Assembly (NCBI GenBank): GCA_910588325.1
Contig: CAJUPP010000042.1
Location: 1-33,428, forward strand
DNA from: an uncultured Hungatella sp.
Lineage (GTDB): Bacteria; Bacillota; Clostridia; Lachnospirales; Lachnospiraceae
Reading direction: 5' to 3'
DNA: 33,428 bases
Part shown: positions 26,022-33,378 of the stretch, piece by piece
How the letters are laid out: each line of letters begins with the position of its first letter
Numbering within the stretch: the first letter of the stretch is position 1
The notes under the pieces: model-generated
Told to the model about the DNA's origin: nothing
Seen by the model: only the letters and a program-made list of their open reading frames with translations
Database searches by the model: none
Program-made: the position numbers and the translations under genes

Positions 26022-26055
26022 GTGCTGCGGTCTTCTGCCTGAAAACCGCAGGCAC
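26022..26055 (-). other. Hairpin before oppA2 with two alternative pairings
   Basis: On the minus strand GTGCCTGCGGT can pair with ACCGCAGCAC (10 bp, one bulged C). Alternatively TGCCTG can pair with the CAGGCA that lies in the loop of the first form. No U run follows. It is in the 123-bp gap between the epimerase gene and oppA2, just ahead of the ribosome site. Confidence 0.45.
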
Positions 26056-26122
26056 ACATATTTGCTAAACCCTTGCGGGAATAACCCTGTTTTAGTACTG
26101 CATTGCCAAACTTTCCAAATGC

Positions 26123-27208
26123 TCAATTTCTAAATCCGGGAACCGCTGTGATTCCAAGTCCCGGACTTTCATTCATAACGATTCGTCTTCCCTCATAAAT
26201 GGGCCCGCCTGTATACGGATCCTCCTTACATAGAGACGGCCCATCCAGATCGGCTCTTGTAATGATGCTCTTTCCAGCTGCCAGATGCGCTGCTGCGCTT
26301 ACCGCAATCTTGCTTTCCAGCATACATCCGATCATGCACTCCACGCCATAGTTTTCCGCAATTCCACAGATTTTCAGAGCCTGATAGATTCCTCCGGTTT
26401 TCATCAGTTTTATATTAATCAGATCCGCCGCCTTCTCCTGAATCAGATGGATAGCATCTTCCATAGAAAATACGCTTTCATCTGCCAGAATCGGTGTATA
26501 CACCTGACTGGTGACATATTTCATTCCGCTAAAATCATGGGCACTTACTGGCTGCTCTACCAGATCCATAGAAATCCCTATATCCTCCATGGTACGAATA
26601 ATGCGCACTGCCTCCTTGGGACTCCACCCCTGATTGGCATCGATTCTCAACCGAATCTGGGGCCCTACTGCCTGACGAATGGCTTTCATCCTGTCAATAT
26701 CCTTTAGCCCCTCTTTTCCCACTTTAATTTTCAAAATCCTAAAGCCTTGCTCCACAGCTTTCAGACTGTCTTCCACCATCTCGCTGATTTCATTAACACT
26801 GATAGTCAGGTCTGTCTCGATCTCAGATTGACTGCCCCCCAGCACCTTATAAAGTGGTTTCTTACAGGATTTCGCAAACAAATCATATACGGCCATATCC
26901 ACCGCTGCCTTTGCCGAAGTATTCTTCAGGATACAGCCATGAAGCTTTTTCATAATCCCGTCTAGGTTGTCAATCTCCATCCCCACCAGATTAGGCGCAA
27001 TAAACTCTTCAATAGCCCCTCTTATGGAATCTTTGGTATCTCCGGTAATCACAGCCGTAGGCGGCGCCTCCCCCAAACCCACCTGCCCGTCATCTGCAAT
27101 GATCCGAACAACAATATCATTCACACTATCTACCGTACGAAGTGCTGTCTTAAAAGGAGTCACCAGCGGAATCCGTACCTCTCCCGTCTCAATCTTTGCA
27201 ATTTTCAT
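26123..27208 (-). CDS. ykfB: L-Ala-D/L-Glu (dipeptide) epimerase, enolase superfamily
   Basis: This 361-residue enzyme epimerises the D-Glu of L-Ala-D-Glu released from murein. It has the KIK motif (Lys160, Lys162), metal ligands Asp190, Glu218 and Asp243 (RIDANQ, LVEQP, LADES), and the second catalytic Lys267 (NIKLMKTGG). The DLDGP segment (Asp320, Asp322) matches the DxD motif that holds the dipeptide amino group in Bacillus YkfB, and all positions are within one residue of that enzyme by my recollection. The ATG at 27208 lies inside the end of the upstream serine hydrolase gene (20-bp overlap); AAAAGG is unusually close, at two bases. The protein is cytosolic, so its substrate must be imported or made inside. 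Confidence 0.92.
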   Translation of the reverse strand: MKIAKIETGEVRIPLVTPFKTALRTVDSVNDIVVRIIADDGQVGLGEAPPTAVITGDTKDSIRGAIEEFIAPNLVGMEIDNLDGIMKKLHGCILKNTSAKAAVDMAVYDLFAKSCKKPLYKVLGGSQSEIETDLTISVNEISEMVEDSLKAVEQGFRILKIKVGKEGLKDIDRMKAIRQAVGPQIRLRIDANQGWSPKEAVRIIRTMEDIGISMDLVEQPVSAHDFSGMKYVTSQVYTPILADESVFSMEDAIHLIQEKAADLINIKLMKTGGIYQALKICGIAENYGVECMIGCMLESKIAVSAAAHLAAGKSIITRADLDGPSLCKEDPYTGGPIYEGRRIVMNESPGLGITAVPGFRN

Positions 27209-28043
27209 GTCCTTTTAACCTGTTACCTTTTCCCGTAATTTTCTGATATGTATTATTTTCCTTTGACTCAATGTCCCTCTGATACAATTCCAATGCTGTC
27301 TCTGCCATAATCCGCTCAAACCTGGGAGTATCTGTCTCATTCCCGCAAAAGCAGACAACAAACGGTTCTTTCCCATACACGATCCCCACATCATGAGTAA
27401 TCCCTGTATCCTCCCCCGTCTTGTGAGCCACTGCCGGTTCCTCCAAAAGCGCCTGCAGATAAAACGGAATTTTCCCGTTCAACTGCTGATTTTTCAGAAT
27501 CTCAAGCATCCTCTCACTGGCTGGTCTGCTGACTAAAGTTCCCTCATACAGTCTTCTGAAAAATCTTCCTGTCTCTCCAGCCGTAATCTGGTTCTGAATC
27601 CCCTGGCGCGATTTCTCTAAGTCATACATCTTTCTACGAAGCCAGGCACTCTTAAATCCCAATCTTCGGATTCCTTCATTGATCTCTTCTATTCCCAAAA
27701 GGTCAATAAGAATATTGGTCGCCGTATTATCACTGAATATAATCATCAGTGTAATCAAATCCATCACCGTAACCTGCAAACCTTCATGCATATAAGCCAC
27801 TGCGCCGCAGGAAGGAACGTATGTCTCCTTCTTTACGGTAATCATCTGATTAGGATCCAGTCTTCCTCCTTCAATTCTGTCAAATGCATCCGCCATGATA
27901 TACAGCTTTATCACACTGGCTGCCATCATCTTCTCATCTGAATTATATTCCATGGATTCTCCCGTCACCAGATTATAATAGTAAAAGCTAATCCTGCCGG
28001 GAAGCTTACTCAGCCGTTCCTCAATCCCTTTTTTCTCTTCCAT
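27189..28043 (-). CDS. Cytosolic beta-lactamase-like serine hydrolase (first copy)
   Basis: This 284-residue protein has SVIK (Ser43, Lys46), SDN (104-106) and KTG (208-210), the three motifs of the class A beta-lactamase/penicillin-binding fold. It has no signal peptide: the N-terminus is charged (MEEKKGIEERL). The omega-loop region is MYDLEKSRQGIQNQ, not the ExELN of real lactamases. The ATG at 28043 is favoured over that at 28049 because GGAG is then six bases upstream. It is the first gene after the promoter and leader terminator of the operon and overlaps the epimerase gene by 20 bases. A role in trimming imported murein peptides is inferred from context. The Lys/Asn-rich tail of about 25 residues is probably disordered. 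Confidence 0.85.
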   Translation of the reverse strand: MEEKKGIEERLSKLPGRISFYYYNLVTGESMEYNSDEKMMAASVIKLYIMADAFDRIEGGRLDPNQMITVKKETYVPSCGAVAYMHEGLQVTVMDLITLMIIFSDNTATNILIDLLGIEEINEGIRRLGFKSAWLRRKMYDLEKSRQGIQNQITAGETGRFFRRLYEGTLVSRPASERMLEILKNQQLNGKIPFYLQALLEEPAVAHKTGEDTGITHDVGIVYGKEPFVVCFCGNETDTPRFERIMAETALELYQRDIESKENNTYQKITGKGNRLKGHENCKD

Positions 28044-28068
28044 TTCCATCTCCGCTCATTTGAAGAGT

Positions 28069-28107
28069 AAAAAAAGAGGCACTGCTCCCATTACCTGCAG
28101 CTACCTC
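28069..28107 (-). terminator. Leader terminator (possible attenuator) before the muropeptide operon
   Basis: On the minus strand GAGG-TAG-CTGC pairs with GCAG-TG-CCTC (two 4-bp GC-rich blocks with a small internal loop), followed directly by seven U. It lies between the promoter at 28159-28187 and the first start codon at 28043. It therefore either regulates the operon or only stops transcripts coming from gntR. Confidence 0.65.
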
Positions 28108-28158
28108 ATTGCACCTGTCTTTGATTTATTATATAATTTTGAGGGTAAATATAAATAT

Positions 28159-28187
28159 AGTATAAAGGTTCTTTCTCAAAAAATCAA
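28159..28187 (-). promoter_or_regulatory. Promoter of the muropeptide operon
   Basis: On the minus strand TTGATT (28187-28182), a 17-base spacer, then TATACT (28164-28159). The predicted leader is about 105 bases and contains the terminator-like hairpin. Confidence 0.6.
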
Positions 28188-28221
28188 GTGTTAATTTCCC
28201 AAATCGCCTAAATCAAATGAT

Positions 28222-28929
28222 CTAAATATCAAACTTTCCCTCTTCCTCTTCTTCCTCAAAATATTCCCGATACTCCACATCAATCTGATGCCTCATCCTT
28301 TTCATGCTAAAATAGAGGTGCTCCTTCAGACTTTTCTCCATCCCAGCAATATCCTTTTTCTCCAACAGACTGATTAATTCTTCATGTTCCCCGATAATCC
28401 TGGCAAAATCGGTCTCTGTCACAAAATCCAACATCCGAAAGCGGGTATAATGCAGCTGCTGCTCCTGCAGCATCTCCCAAAGCTTTTTCTTTTTCGTCGC
28501 CTCAAACCAAATCTCATGAAGTTCTGCATCCAAACGATAAAACTGTTCCGGTTTAAAGTCAGGAGTTTGAATCAAAGCCTTCTGTTTCCGCAGCATATAG
28601 TAAATATCTTCCATAACAAGGGGCGTGGCAATCTCTGAAAAATCCCTCATTACCATGGTCTCCACTGCCACTCTCATATAGATCATCTGTTTAATATTAC
28701 TCAGGTTCAAAAGGGTCACATATATCCCCCTATAAGGAACCGTAATCACAAACCCCTGCTCCTGAAGCATCCGCAGGGCATCTCTTACCGGAGTCCTGGA
28801 CACAGAAAACCTTTCACAAATCTCATTCTCCTTAACCACCTGTCCCGGCTTCAATTCCAAATCCAGAATTTCCTTCTTCAAAACCTGATAAACCATATCC
28901 TCCCGGTTCTTATAAGTCACTTCTTCCAA
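28222..28929 (-). CDS. GntR-family regulator, FadR/FCD subfamily, TTG start
   Basis: This 235-residue protein has an N-terminal winged helix-turn-helix (about 9-75, with LKPGQVVKENEICERFSVSRTPVRDALRMLQEQGF) and a C-terminal all-helical FCD ligand domain (about 85-215) with candidate metal ligands such as Asp133/His137 in DAELHEIW and a later EH pair. It ends in a very acidic tail (EEEEEEG). The start is a TTG at 28929 with GAGGAAG upstream. It lies between kduI and the muropeptide operon. The palindrome TTTGTATACAAA in the kduI leader fits a FadR-type operator, so kduI is its best target. Control of the muropeptide operon is also possible, but I see no such palindrome there. Confidence 0.88.
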   Translation of the reverse strand: MEEVTYKNREDMVYQVLKKEILDLELKPGQVVKENEICERFSVSRTPVRDALRMLQEQGFVITVPYRGIYVTLLNLSNIKQMIYMRVAVETMVMRDFSEIATPLVMEDIYYMLRKQKALIQTPDFKPEQFYRLDAELHEIWFEATKKKKLWEMLQEQQLHYTRFRMLDFVTETDFARIIGEHEELISLLEKKDIAGMEKSLKEHLYFSMKRMRHQIDVEYREYFEEEEEEGKFDI

Positions 28930-29057
28930 GTTAATCTTCCTCTCTGTCGGCCTTATGGCGCTTTAGCCGAATATTCATTATGTTTTATGACAGAAGTTAC
29001 GCTTCAGGAACTATCCATATTCCATTTACATTTTCAAAACCAGCAATAACGCAGCCC

Positions 29058-29165
29058 GGAGAGAGGATTATATAACCCTCTACAGGATACCTGGAAACCG
29101 AAGCGGAGCATAGATCCCCACGAAGCGCAAGCGAGCCCGGCAGAGACTTATCCAATTTCCTCTCC
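29058..29165. repeat. Diverged inverted-repeat element between kduI and gntR (copy B)
   Basis: The ends GGAGAGAGGATTATATAA (29058-29075) and TTATCCAATTTCCTCTCC (29148-29165) are imperfect inverted copies. Read on the minus strand, the interior shares blocks with copy A: about 17 of 23 bases match in the stretch containing GCTCGCTTGCGCTTCGTGG, and both have CGGTYTCCA followed by TTATATRATSCC-like sequence. Confidence 0.55.
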
Positions 29166-29197
29166 AGGCAGACTCGCGCACTCATTTATTAAAAATA

Positions 29198-30040
29198 CTA
29201 CTTCAACTCCGTATTCTTCAGATTGTCCATATCATCAAACGCCTGGTTCTCTCCACCCATAGCCCAGATAAACGTATAATTGGAAGTCCCTGCTCCGGAA
29301 TGAATGCTCCAGGACGGACTGATCACCGCCTCCTCATTCTTCATTACAATATGCCGTGTCTCCGTAGGCTCTCCCATCATATGGAACACCACATTATCCT
29401 CCGGAACCTCAAAATACATATAAATCTCCATACGTCTCTCATGAGTATGGCTGGGCATAGTATTCCAGATACTTCCTTCCTCCAAAACCGTCATCCCCAT
29501 AGACAGCTGGCAGGTCTCCAGCACGTCTGGATGAATAAACTGATTGATCGTCCTCTTATTCGCCGTCTTCTGTTCTCCCAGATTCCTCTTTGCCGCATCC
29601 TTAATAGAAATAAATGTGGTTTTATAGGCAGTATGGGCCGGCGCACTAACCATATAAAATTTTGCCGGATTCTTTGGATCATCACTGCTGAACAATACCT
29701 TCTTCGTCCCCTTTGTGATATACAGACAATCCTTATATCCCAACGCAAATGTCTCATCATCCGCCTGAATCTTTCCGGCGCCTCCGATATTAAAGATACC
29801 AATCTCTCTTCTCTCCAAAAAATAATCCGTACCAAAATTTTTCCAGCAGTCGATTCCCTTATCAATGGAAACCGTCTCCGTGGTAGGCATACACCCTAAA
29901 GTCACCATACGATCAACGTGGGAATACACTGCATGCACTTCATTGGCAGCATACAGATCCTGAATCAGGAATTCCTTTCTCAGTTCCTCTGTCGTATAGC
30001 GCTTTACATCTTTCTGATTTGCAGAATAACGAATATCCAT
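29198..30040 (-). CDS. kduI: 5-dehydro-4-deoxy-D-glucuronate isomerase
   Basis: This 280-residue cupin-fold isomerase converts 5-keto-4-deoxyuronate to 2,5-diketo-3-deoxygluconate in the breakdown of pectin, alginate-type or glycosaminoglycan-derived uronates. The zinc ligands are His198, His200, Glu205 (SHTHERRMEIYMYF) and His247 (SIHSGAGTSNYTFIW), each two residues beyond the positions of the Escherichia coli enzyme. The length fits the family. AGGAGGG lies 8 bases before the ATG at 30040. The promoter and a palindromic operator lie directly upstream, and a GntR/FCD gene lies downstream. No kduD or transporter gene is next to it, so it is a single-gene unit here. Confidence 0.96.
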   Translation of the reverse strand: MDIRYSANQKDVKRYTTEELRKEFLIQDLYAANEVHAVYSHVDRMVTLGCMPTTETVSIDKGIDCWKNFGTDYFLERREIGIFNIGGAGKIQADDETFALGYKDCLYITKGTKKVLFSSDDPKNPAKFYMVSAPAHTAYKTTFISIKDAAKRNLGEQKTANKRTINQFIHPDVLETCQLSMGMTVLEEGSIWNTMPSHTHERRMEIYMYFEVPEDNVVFHMMGEPTETRHIVMKNEEAVISPSWSIHSGAGTSNYTFIWAMGGENQAFDDMDNLKNTELK

Positions 30041-30072
30041 ATCTTTACCCTCCTGTGAAATATTTTGTATTT

Positions 30073-30084
30073 TTTGTATACAAA
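30073..30084. promoter_or_regulatory. Palindromic operator in the kduI leader
   Basis: TTTGTATACAAA is a perfect 12-bp palindrome of the TTGTATACAA type used by FadR/FCD GntR regulators. It lies just downstream of the predicted kduI transcription start. Confidence 0.65.
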
Positions 30085-30096
30085 CTACATACTTAA

Positions 30097-30125
30097 ATTA
30101 TATCCTTTCCTCCCTCGTTCCGCAA
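30097..30125 (-). promoter_or_regulatory. Promoter of kduI
   Basis: On the minus strand TTGCGG (30125-30120), a 17-base spacer, then a perfect TATAAT (30102-30097), about 55 bases before the ATG. Confidence 0.65.
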
Positions 30126-30149
30126 TATGCACTTCCTCTAAATAATCAC

Positions 30150-31205
30150 TTATTTTTTAGTATATTTGCGCAAAAACAGAGCATTCCACGCAAGTACCCC
30201 CAAAGCCAGCAGAAGGAACACCACCACTGCAATCAAAAGACAGCCTTTGCTTCCCGGTACCTCCCTCATGGGTGTATAATATGTTCCCGTCACCACGGCA
30301 ATCCCGTCCATCACCCAGTAGATCACAAAGGTCTGGGCCGCAAATATGGGCATGGAATATCTTCCGCAATACTGCCAGAATTTCCAGTTCCTGCATACCA
30401 CAGCACCAAACAGCAATGCTCCGATTCCCAAAAATGCCACCGGAAAATAATATGGCCCCGGGAAATAGATACAGTCACATATATTCACATATCCGAATTG
30501 CCTGGGCCCGTAATAGTAGCTGAACCAGATACATGCCGGTATCACAAACCACACGGCCTTCTTTAGCCTGTCCAAAAGTTTCCATTTCATCGTATAATAC
30601 CCAGCGATCAGGAAAACTGCCGCCCCAAGACCCGTGTCAATCTTCCATGGCAGCCGATGCACCGCCGGAAACACAGTACTCAAAAATCCGTTAAAACTGT
30701 TTACATTCACCGCCGCCCAGGCAAGAACCAACAAGCTGTAACATTTCACGGTAACCGGTTTATTTCCCAGGAAACGGAACCAGAGATAAGCAATCAGTTC
30801 CGCCATGAAAAGGCCTACCAAAAACCATACCTGTCCGATATAAAGCTCCTTGGGCTGCCCATAATAAAAAATCCACATCAGCATATCCTTCCATCCTCTG
30901 TTCAGAACAGGCTGACGGTAGGGAGGCCACACCATGCAGATCACGTAACCAATCCCTGTAATCAAAAAATAGGGCACAAGCCGTTTTCTCCACTTTTCCT
31001 TCAAAAATTCCTTTAAGTTCCTGTACTTTTCAGGCCGAAAGGTCATTCCGGACAGAAAGAAAAACGCCGGCATATGAAACATAAAAATCCAACAGAACAA
31101 TCTGGAAGTTGAATTTAATATGTGTCCATACACTACCAAAAACAAGGCAAATCCTTTGGCTACGTCCAACTCAGGTCTGCGCACAGAAATATTATTATTC
31201 ATCAT
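30150..31205 (-). CDS. Acyltransferase-3 family integral membrane protein
   Basis: This 351-residue protein has about ten hydrophobic segments. It opens with the acyltransferase-3 signature RRPELDVAKGFALFLVVYGH, with the conserved His in the first helix, and has FMFHMPAFFFLSGMTF soon after, typical of OatA-like O-acyltransferases and related membrane acyltransferases. Members move acyl groups onto cell-wall or surface sugars. It lacks the SGNH domain of OatA, so the acceptor is unknown. The start is at 31205 or 31202 (two adjacent ATG codons), with AAGGA upstream. It is on the same strand as kduI but separated by 109 bases that contain the kduI promoter. Confidence 0.87.
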   Translation of the reverse strand: MMNNNISVRRPELDVAKGFALFLVVYGHILNSTSRLFCWIFMFHMPAFFFLSGMTFRPEKYRNLKEFLKEKWRKRLVPYFLITGIGYVICMVWPPYRQPVLNRGWKDMLMWIFYYGQPKELYIGQVWFLVGLFMAELIAYLWFRFLGNKPVTVKCYSLLVLAWAAVNVNSFNGFLSTVFPAVHRLPWKIDTGLGAAVFLIAGYYTMKWKLLDRLKKAVWFVIPACIWFSYYYGPRQFGYVNICDCIYFPGPYYFPVAFLGIGALLFGAVVCRNWKFWQYCGRYSMPIFAAQTFVIYWVMDGIAVVTGTYYTPMREVPGSKGCLLIAVVVFLLLALGVLAWNALFLRKYTKK

Positions 31206-31362
31206 TCAAATCCTTTTTCCATTTGTAATCGTCCAACTCATTGGCTTTCTTTACATTATAAACCATTTCCTCTGTTTTAAGCAACCATATCCTTCCGGTA
31301 AGTATTGTGTTTATAACAATTTTGTTGGCTGAATAGACATACCATTAGACCTTCTGATATAT

Positions 31363-31397
31363 AAAAAGCCCCAAGATTTTCTATCTTGGAGCTTTTT
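31363..31397. terminator. Bidirectional terminator after tRNA-Arg
   Basis: AGCCCCAAGAT pairs with ATCTTGGAGCT (11 bp with one G-U). It is flanked by A5 on the left and T5 on the right, so it works in both directions. Confidence 0.88.
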
Positions 31398-31398
31398 C

Positions 31399-31472
31399 CG
31401 TGCGCGAGAGGATTCGAACCCCCGACACCTTGGTCCGTAGCCAAGTGCTCTATCCAGCTGAGCTACGCACAC
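31399..31472 (-). tRNA. tRNA-Arg (anticodon ACG)
   Basis: On the minus strand a full cloverleaf is visible: acceptor GTGTGCG with CGCGCAC, TA, D arm GCTC-AGCTGGATA-GAGC, anticodon stem CTTGG/CCAAG with loop CTACGGA (anticodon ACG), and T loop TTCGAAT. The discriminator is G and no CCA is encoded. Confidence 0.95.
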
Positions 31473-31539
31473 ATATATTTTTTATATCATTGCCTCTGCA
31501 ACGTTACTTATTATACTCCATAAAAAATACTCTGTCAAG

Positions 31540-31581
31540 AAGTTTTTAATCCGTCTGCTAAAGTTTTTAATCCGTCTGCCG
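31540..31581. repeat. 21-bp tandem duplication
   Basis: AAGTTTTTAATCCGTCTGC occurs at 31540 and again at 31561, a period of 21 bp, in the gap between glpK and tRNA-Arg. It is a local duplication with no visible function. Confidence 0.8.
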
Positions 31582-31615
31582 AAGTCATTACTTTTCTCAA
31601 ATCATTCTCCAAACC

Positions 31616-31657
31616 GAGAAGGCGGCTTCCAGGCATATCCTGCCTTTATCCGCCCTC
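31616..31657 (-). other. Hairpin downstream of glpK
   Basis: On the minus strand GAGGGCGG pairs with CCGCCTTC, and inside it AGGCA pairs with TGCCT. It starts about 40 bases after the glpK stop. No U run follows, so it may be a weak terminator or an mRNA 3' stabiliser. Confidence 0.5.
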
Positions 31658-31696
31658 AACACTTTACAGCCTCCCAGTTCCTTTAACCGGAAACCC

Positions 31697-33196
31697 CTAA
31701 ACTTCTTCATCCTCTGCCCAGCTAAGTGCACATTTCACTGCACGTTTCCAGCCTTTTATCAGCACTTTACGCTTATCTTCATCAATAGCAGAGTGGAATC
31801 TCCTGTCAATCTTCCAATTTTTACTAATCTCTTCTCTGTCTTTCCAGTATCCTACAGCCAGCCCTGCCAAATAAGCAGCACCCAGAGCTGTGGTCTCAAT
31901 ACACTGTGGACGAATCACCCCGATACCCAAAATATCGGATTGGAATTGCATCAAAAAATCGTTGGCAGAAGCTCCTCCATCCACCTTCAGCATATGCATA
32001 GCAATCCCTGAATCTTTCTCCATCGCTTCCAATACATCCGATACCTGATAAGCCAGGGACTCCACCGTCGCACGAATAAAATGCTCCTTGCTGGCTCCTC
32101 TGGTTAATCCAACGATAGTCCCTCTCACATACTGATTCCAGTACGGCGCTCCCAAACCCGCAAAAGCAGGAACCACATATACTCCTGCCGTATCTCCCAC
32201 GGCTTTACAATAGCTTTCTGACTGAGCGGCTGATTTGATCATTCTCAACTCATCTCTCAGCCACTGGATAGAAGCACCAGCCACAAACACGCTTCCTTCT
32301 AATGCATATTCCACCTTTTTGCCACAACCAGCTGCAATGGTAGTGAGAAGACCGTTCTTCGAAGTCATCGCCTTCTCTCCGGTATTCATCAGCATAAAAC
32401 AACCCGTACCATATGTATTCTTTACATCTCCCGGTTCAAAACAACACTGACCAAACAGCGCCGCCTGCTGATCTCCCGCTGCTCCTGCAATGGGAACACT
32501 GCTTCCCACCACTTCCATGGAGGTATATCCATAAATACAGCTGGAGGGCTTCACTTCAGGAAGCATACAAGCCGGAATATCAAAATAATCCAAAATCTCC
32601 TGATCCCAGCACAATTTCCGGATATCAAACAGCATAGTTCGGGAAGCATTGGTATAATCCGTCACGTGGATCTGTCCTTTTGTCAAATTCCAGATGAGCC
32701 ATGTATCTACGGTTCCGAAAAGCAACTCTCCCCGTTTTGCCCGCTCTCTTGCACCCTCCACATGATTCAGAATCCAGGCAATCTTGCTTCCTGAAAAATA
32801 AGCATCCGGAATCAAACCGGTTCTCTCTCTCACCAGCTCTTCCATCCCGTCTTCTTTCAGCTTCTCAATCATTTCCGCCGTTCTTCTACATTGCCAGACA
32901 ATGGCATTATAAATGGGTCTTCCTGTCTTCTTATCCCAGATAATAGTAGTCTCTCTCTGATTGGTAATGCCGATGGCAGCAATATCATCCATAGATGCAA
33001 TGCTTCTCACGGCCTCCATCAACACTCCCAACTGACTGGACCATATCTCCATAGGATCATGCTCTACCCAGCCCGGCTGGGGATAAATCTGCGTAAACTC
33101 CCTCTGCACCACACTTCGGATATCCCCCTCCCGGTCAAACAGAATACACCTGGAACTGGTCGTTCCCTGATCCAATGCAATTATATACTTCTCCAT
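31697..33196 (-). CDS. glpK: Glycerol kinase
   Basis: This 499-residue FGGY-family cytosolic kinase makes sn-glycerol 3-phosphate from glycerol and ATP. Typical blocks are DQGTTSSR (9-16), ITNQRETT (77-84), WQCRRT (101-106), the catalytic Asp242 in AGAAGDQQAALFGQ, and KNTYGTGCF. The length is standard. The segment just before the catalytic Asp reads YTSMEVVGSSVPIAG and lacks the His that HPr phosphorylates in many Firmicute glycerol kinases. The ribosome site AAAGGGG is about 10 bases before the ATG at 33196. No glpF or glpD is adjacent in the window, so it stands alone between two tRNA genes. Confidence 0.97.
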   Translation of the reverse strand: MEKYIIALDQGTTSSRCILFDREGDIRSVVQREFTQIYPQPGWVEHDPMEIWSSQLGVLMEAVRSIASMDDIAAIGITNQRETTIIWDKKTGRPIYNAIVWQCRRTAEMIEKLKEDGMEELVRERTGLIPDAYFSGSKIAWILNHVEGARERAKRGELLFGTVDTWLIWNLTKGQIHVTDYTNASRTMLFDIRKLCWDQEILDYFDIPACMLPEVKPSSCIYGYTSMEVVGSSVPIAGAAGDQQAALFGQCCFEPGDVKNTYGTGCFMLMNTGEKAMTSKNGLLTTIAAGCGKKVEYALEGSVFVAGASIQWLRDELRMIKSAAQSESYCKAVGDTAGVYVVPAFAGLGAPYWNQYVRGTIVGLTRGASKEHFIRATVESLAYQVSDVLEAMEKDSGIAMHMLKVDGGASANDFLMQFQSDILGIGVIRPQCIETTALGAAYLAGLAVGYWKDREEISKNWKIDRRFHSAIDEDKRKVLIKGWKRAVKCALSWAEDEEV

Positions 33197-33343
33197 AATA
33201 ATATAACCCCTTTCTTCTGTTCAGATATTTTGTTACCCCATTTTCACAAAATTCAACAAATTTATTCCCTATTTTCTGTAAAATATGTTATCATATCTTA
33301 CTTTAGATTGCAAGCCAAGCCCCAAAAAACATTTTAAAAAAAC
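33197..33343. other. Gap upstream of glpK
   Basis: This is an AT-rich 147-bp stretch that must hold the glpK promoter. I see no convincing -35/-10 pair, catabolite-control site or antiterminator structure. Confidence 0.4.
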
Positions 33344-33369
33344 AAAAAAGCCTTGAAAATCTCAAGACT
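33344..33369 (-). terminator. Terminator of the tRNA-Leu transcript
   Basis: On the minus strand AGTCTTGA pairs with TCAAGGCT (one G-U), followed by six U and more T-rich sequence. It begins about 10 bases after the tRNA 3' end. Confidence 0.82.
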
Positions 33370-33378
33370 CTTCTTTCA

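Noticed and set aside
28997..29185. Possible 62-codon gene on the minus strand between kduI and gntR
   Set aside because: It coincides with inverted-repeat copy B, has no clear ribosome site and no recognisable domain.
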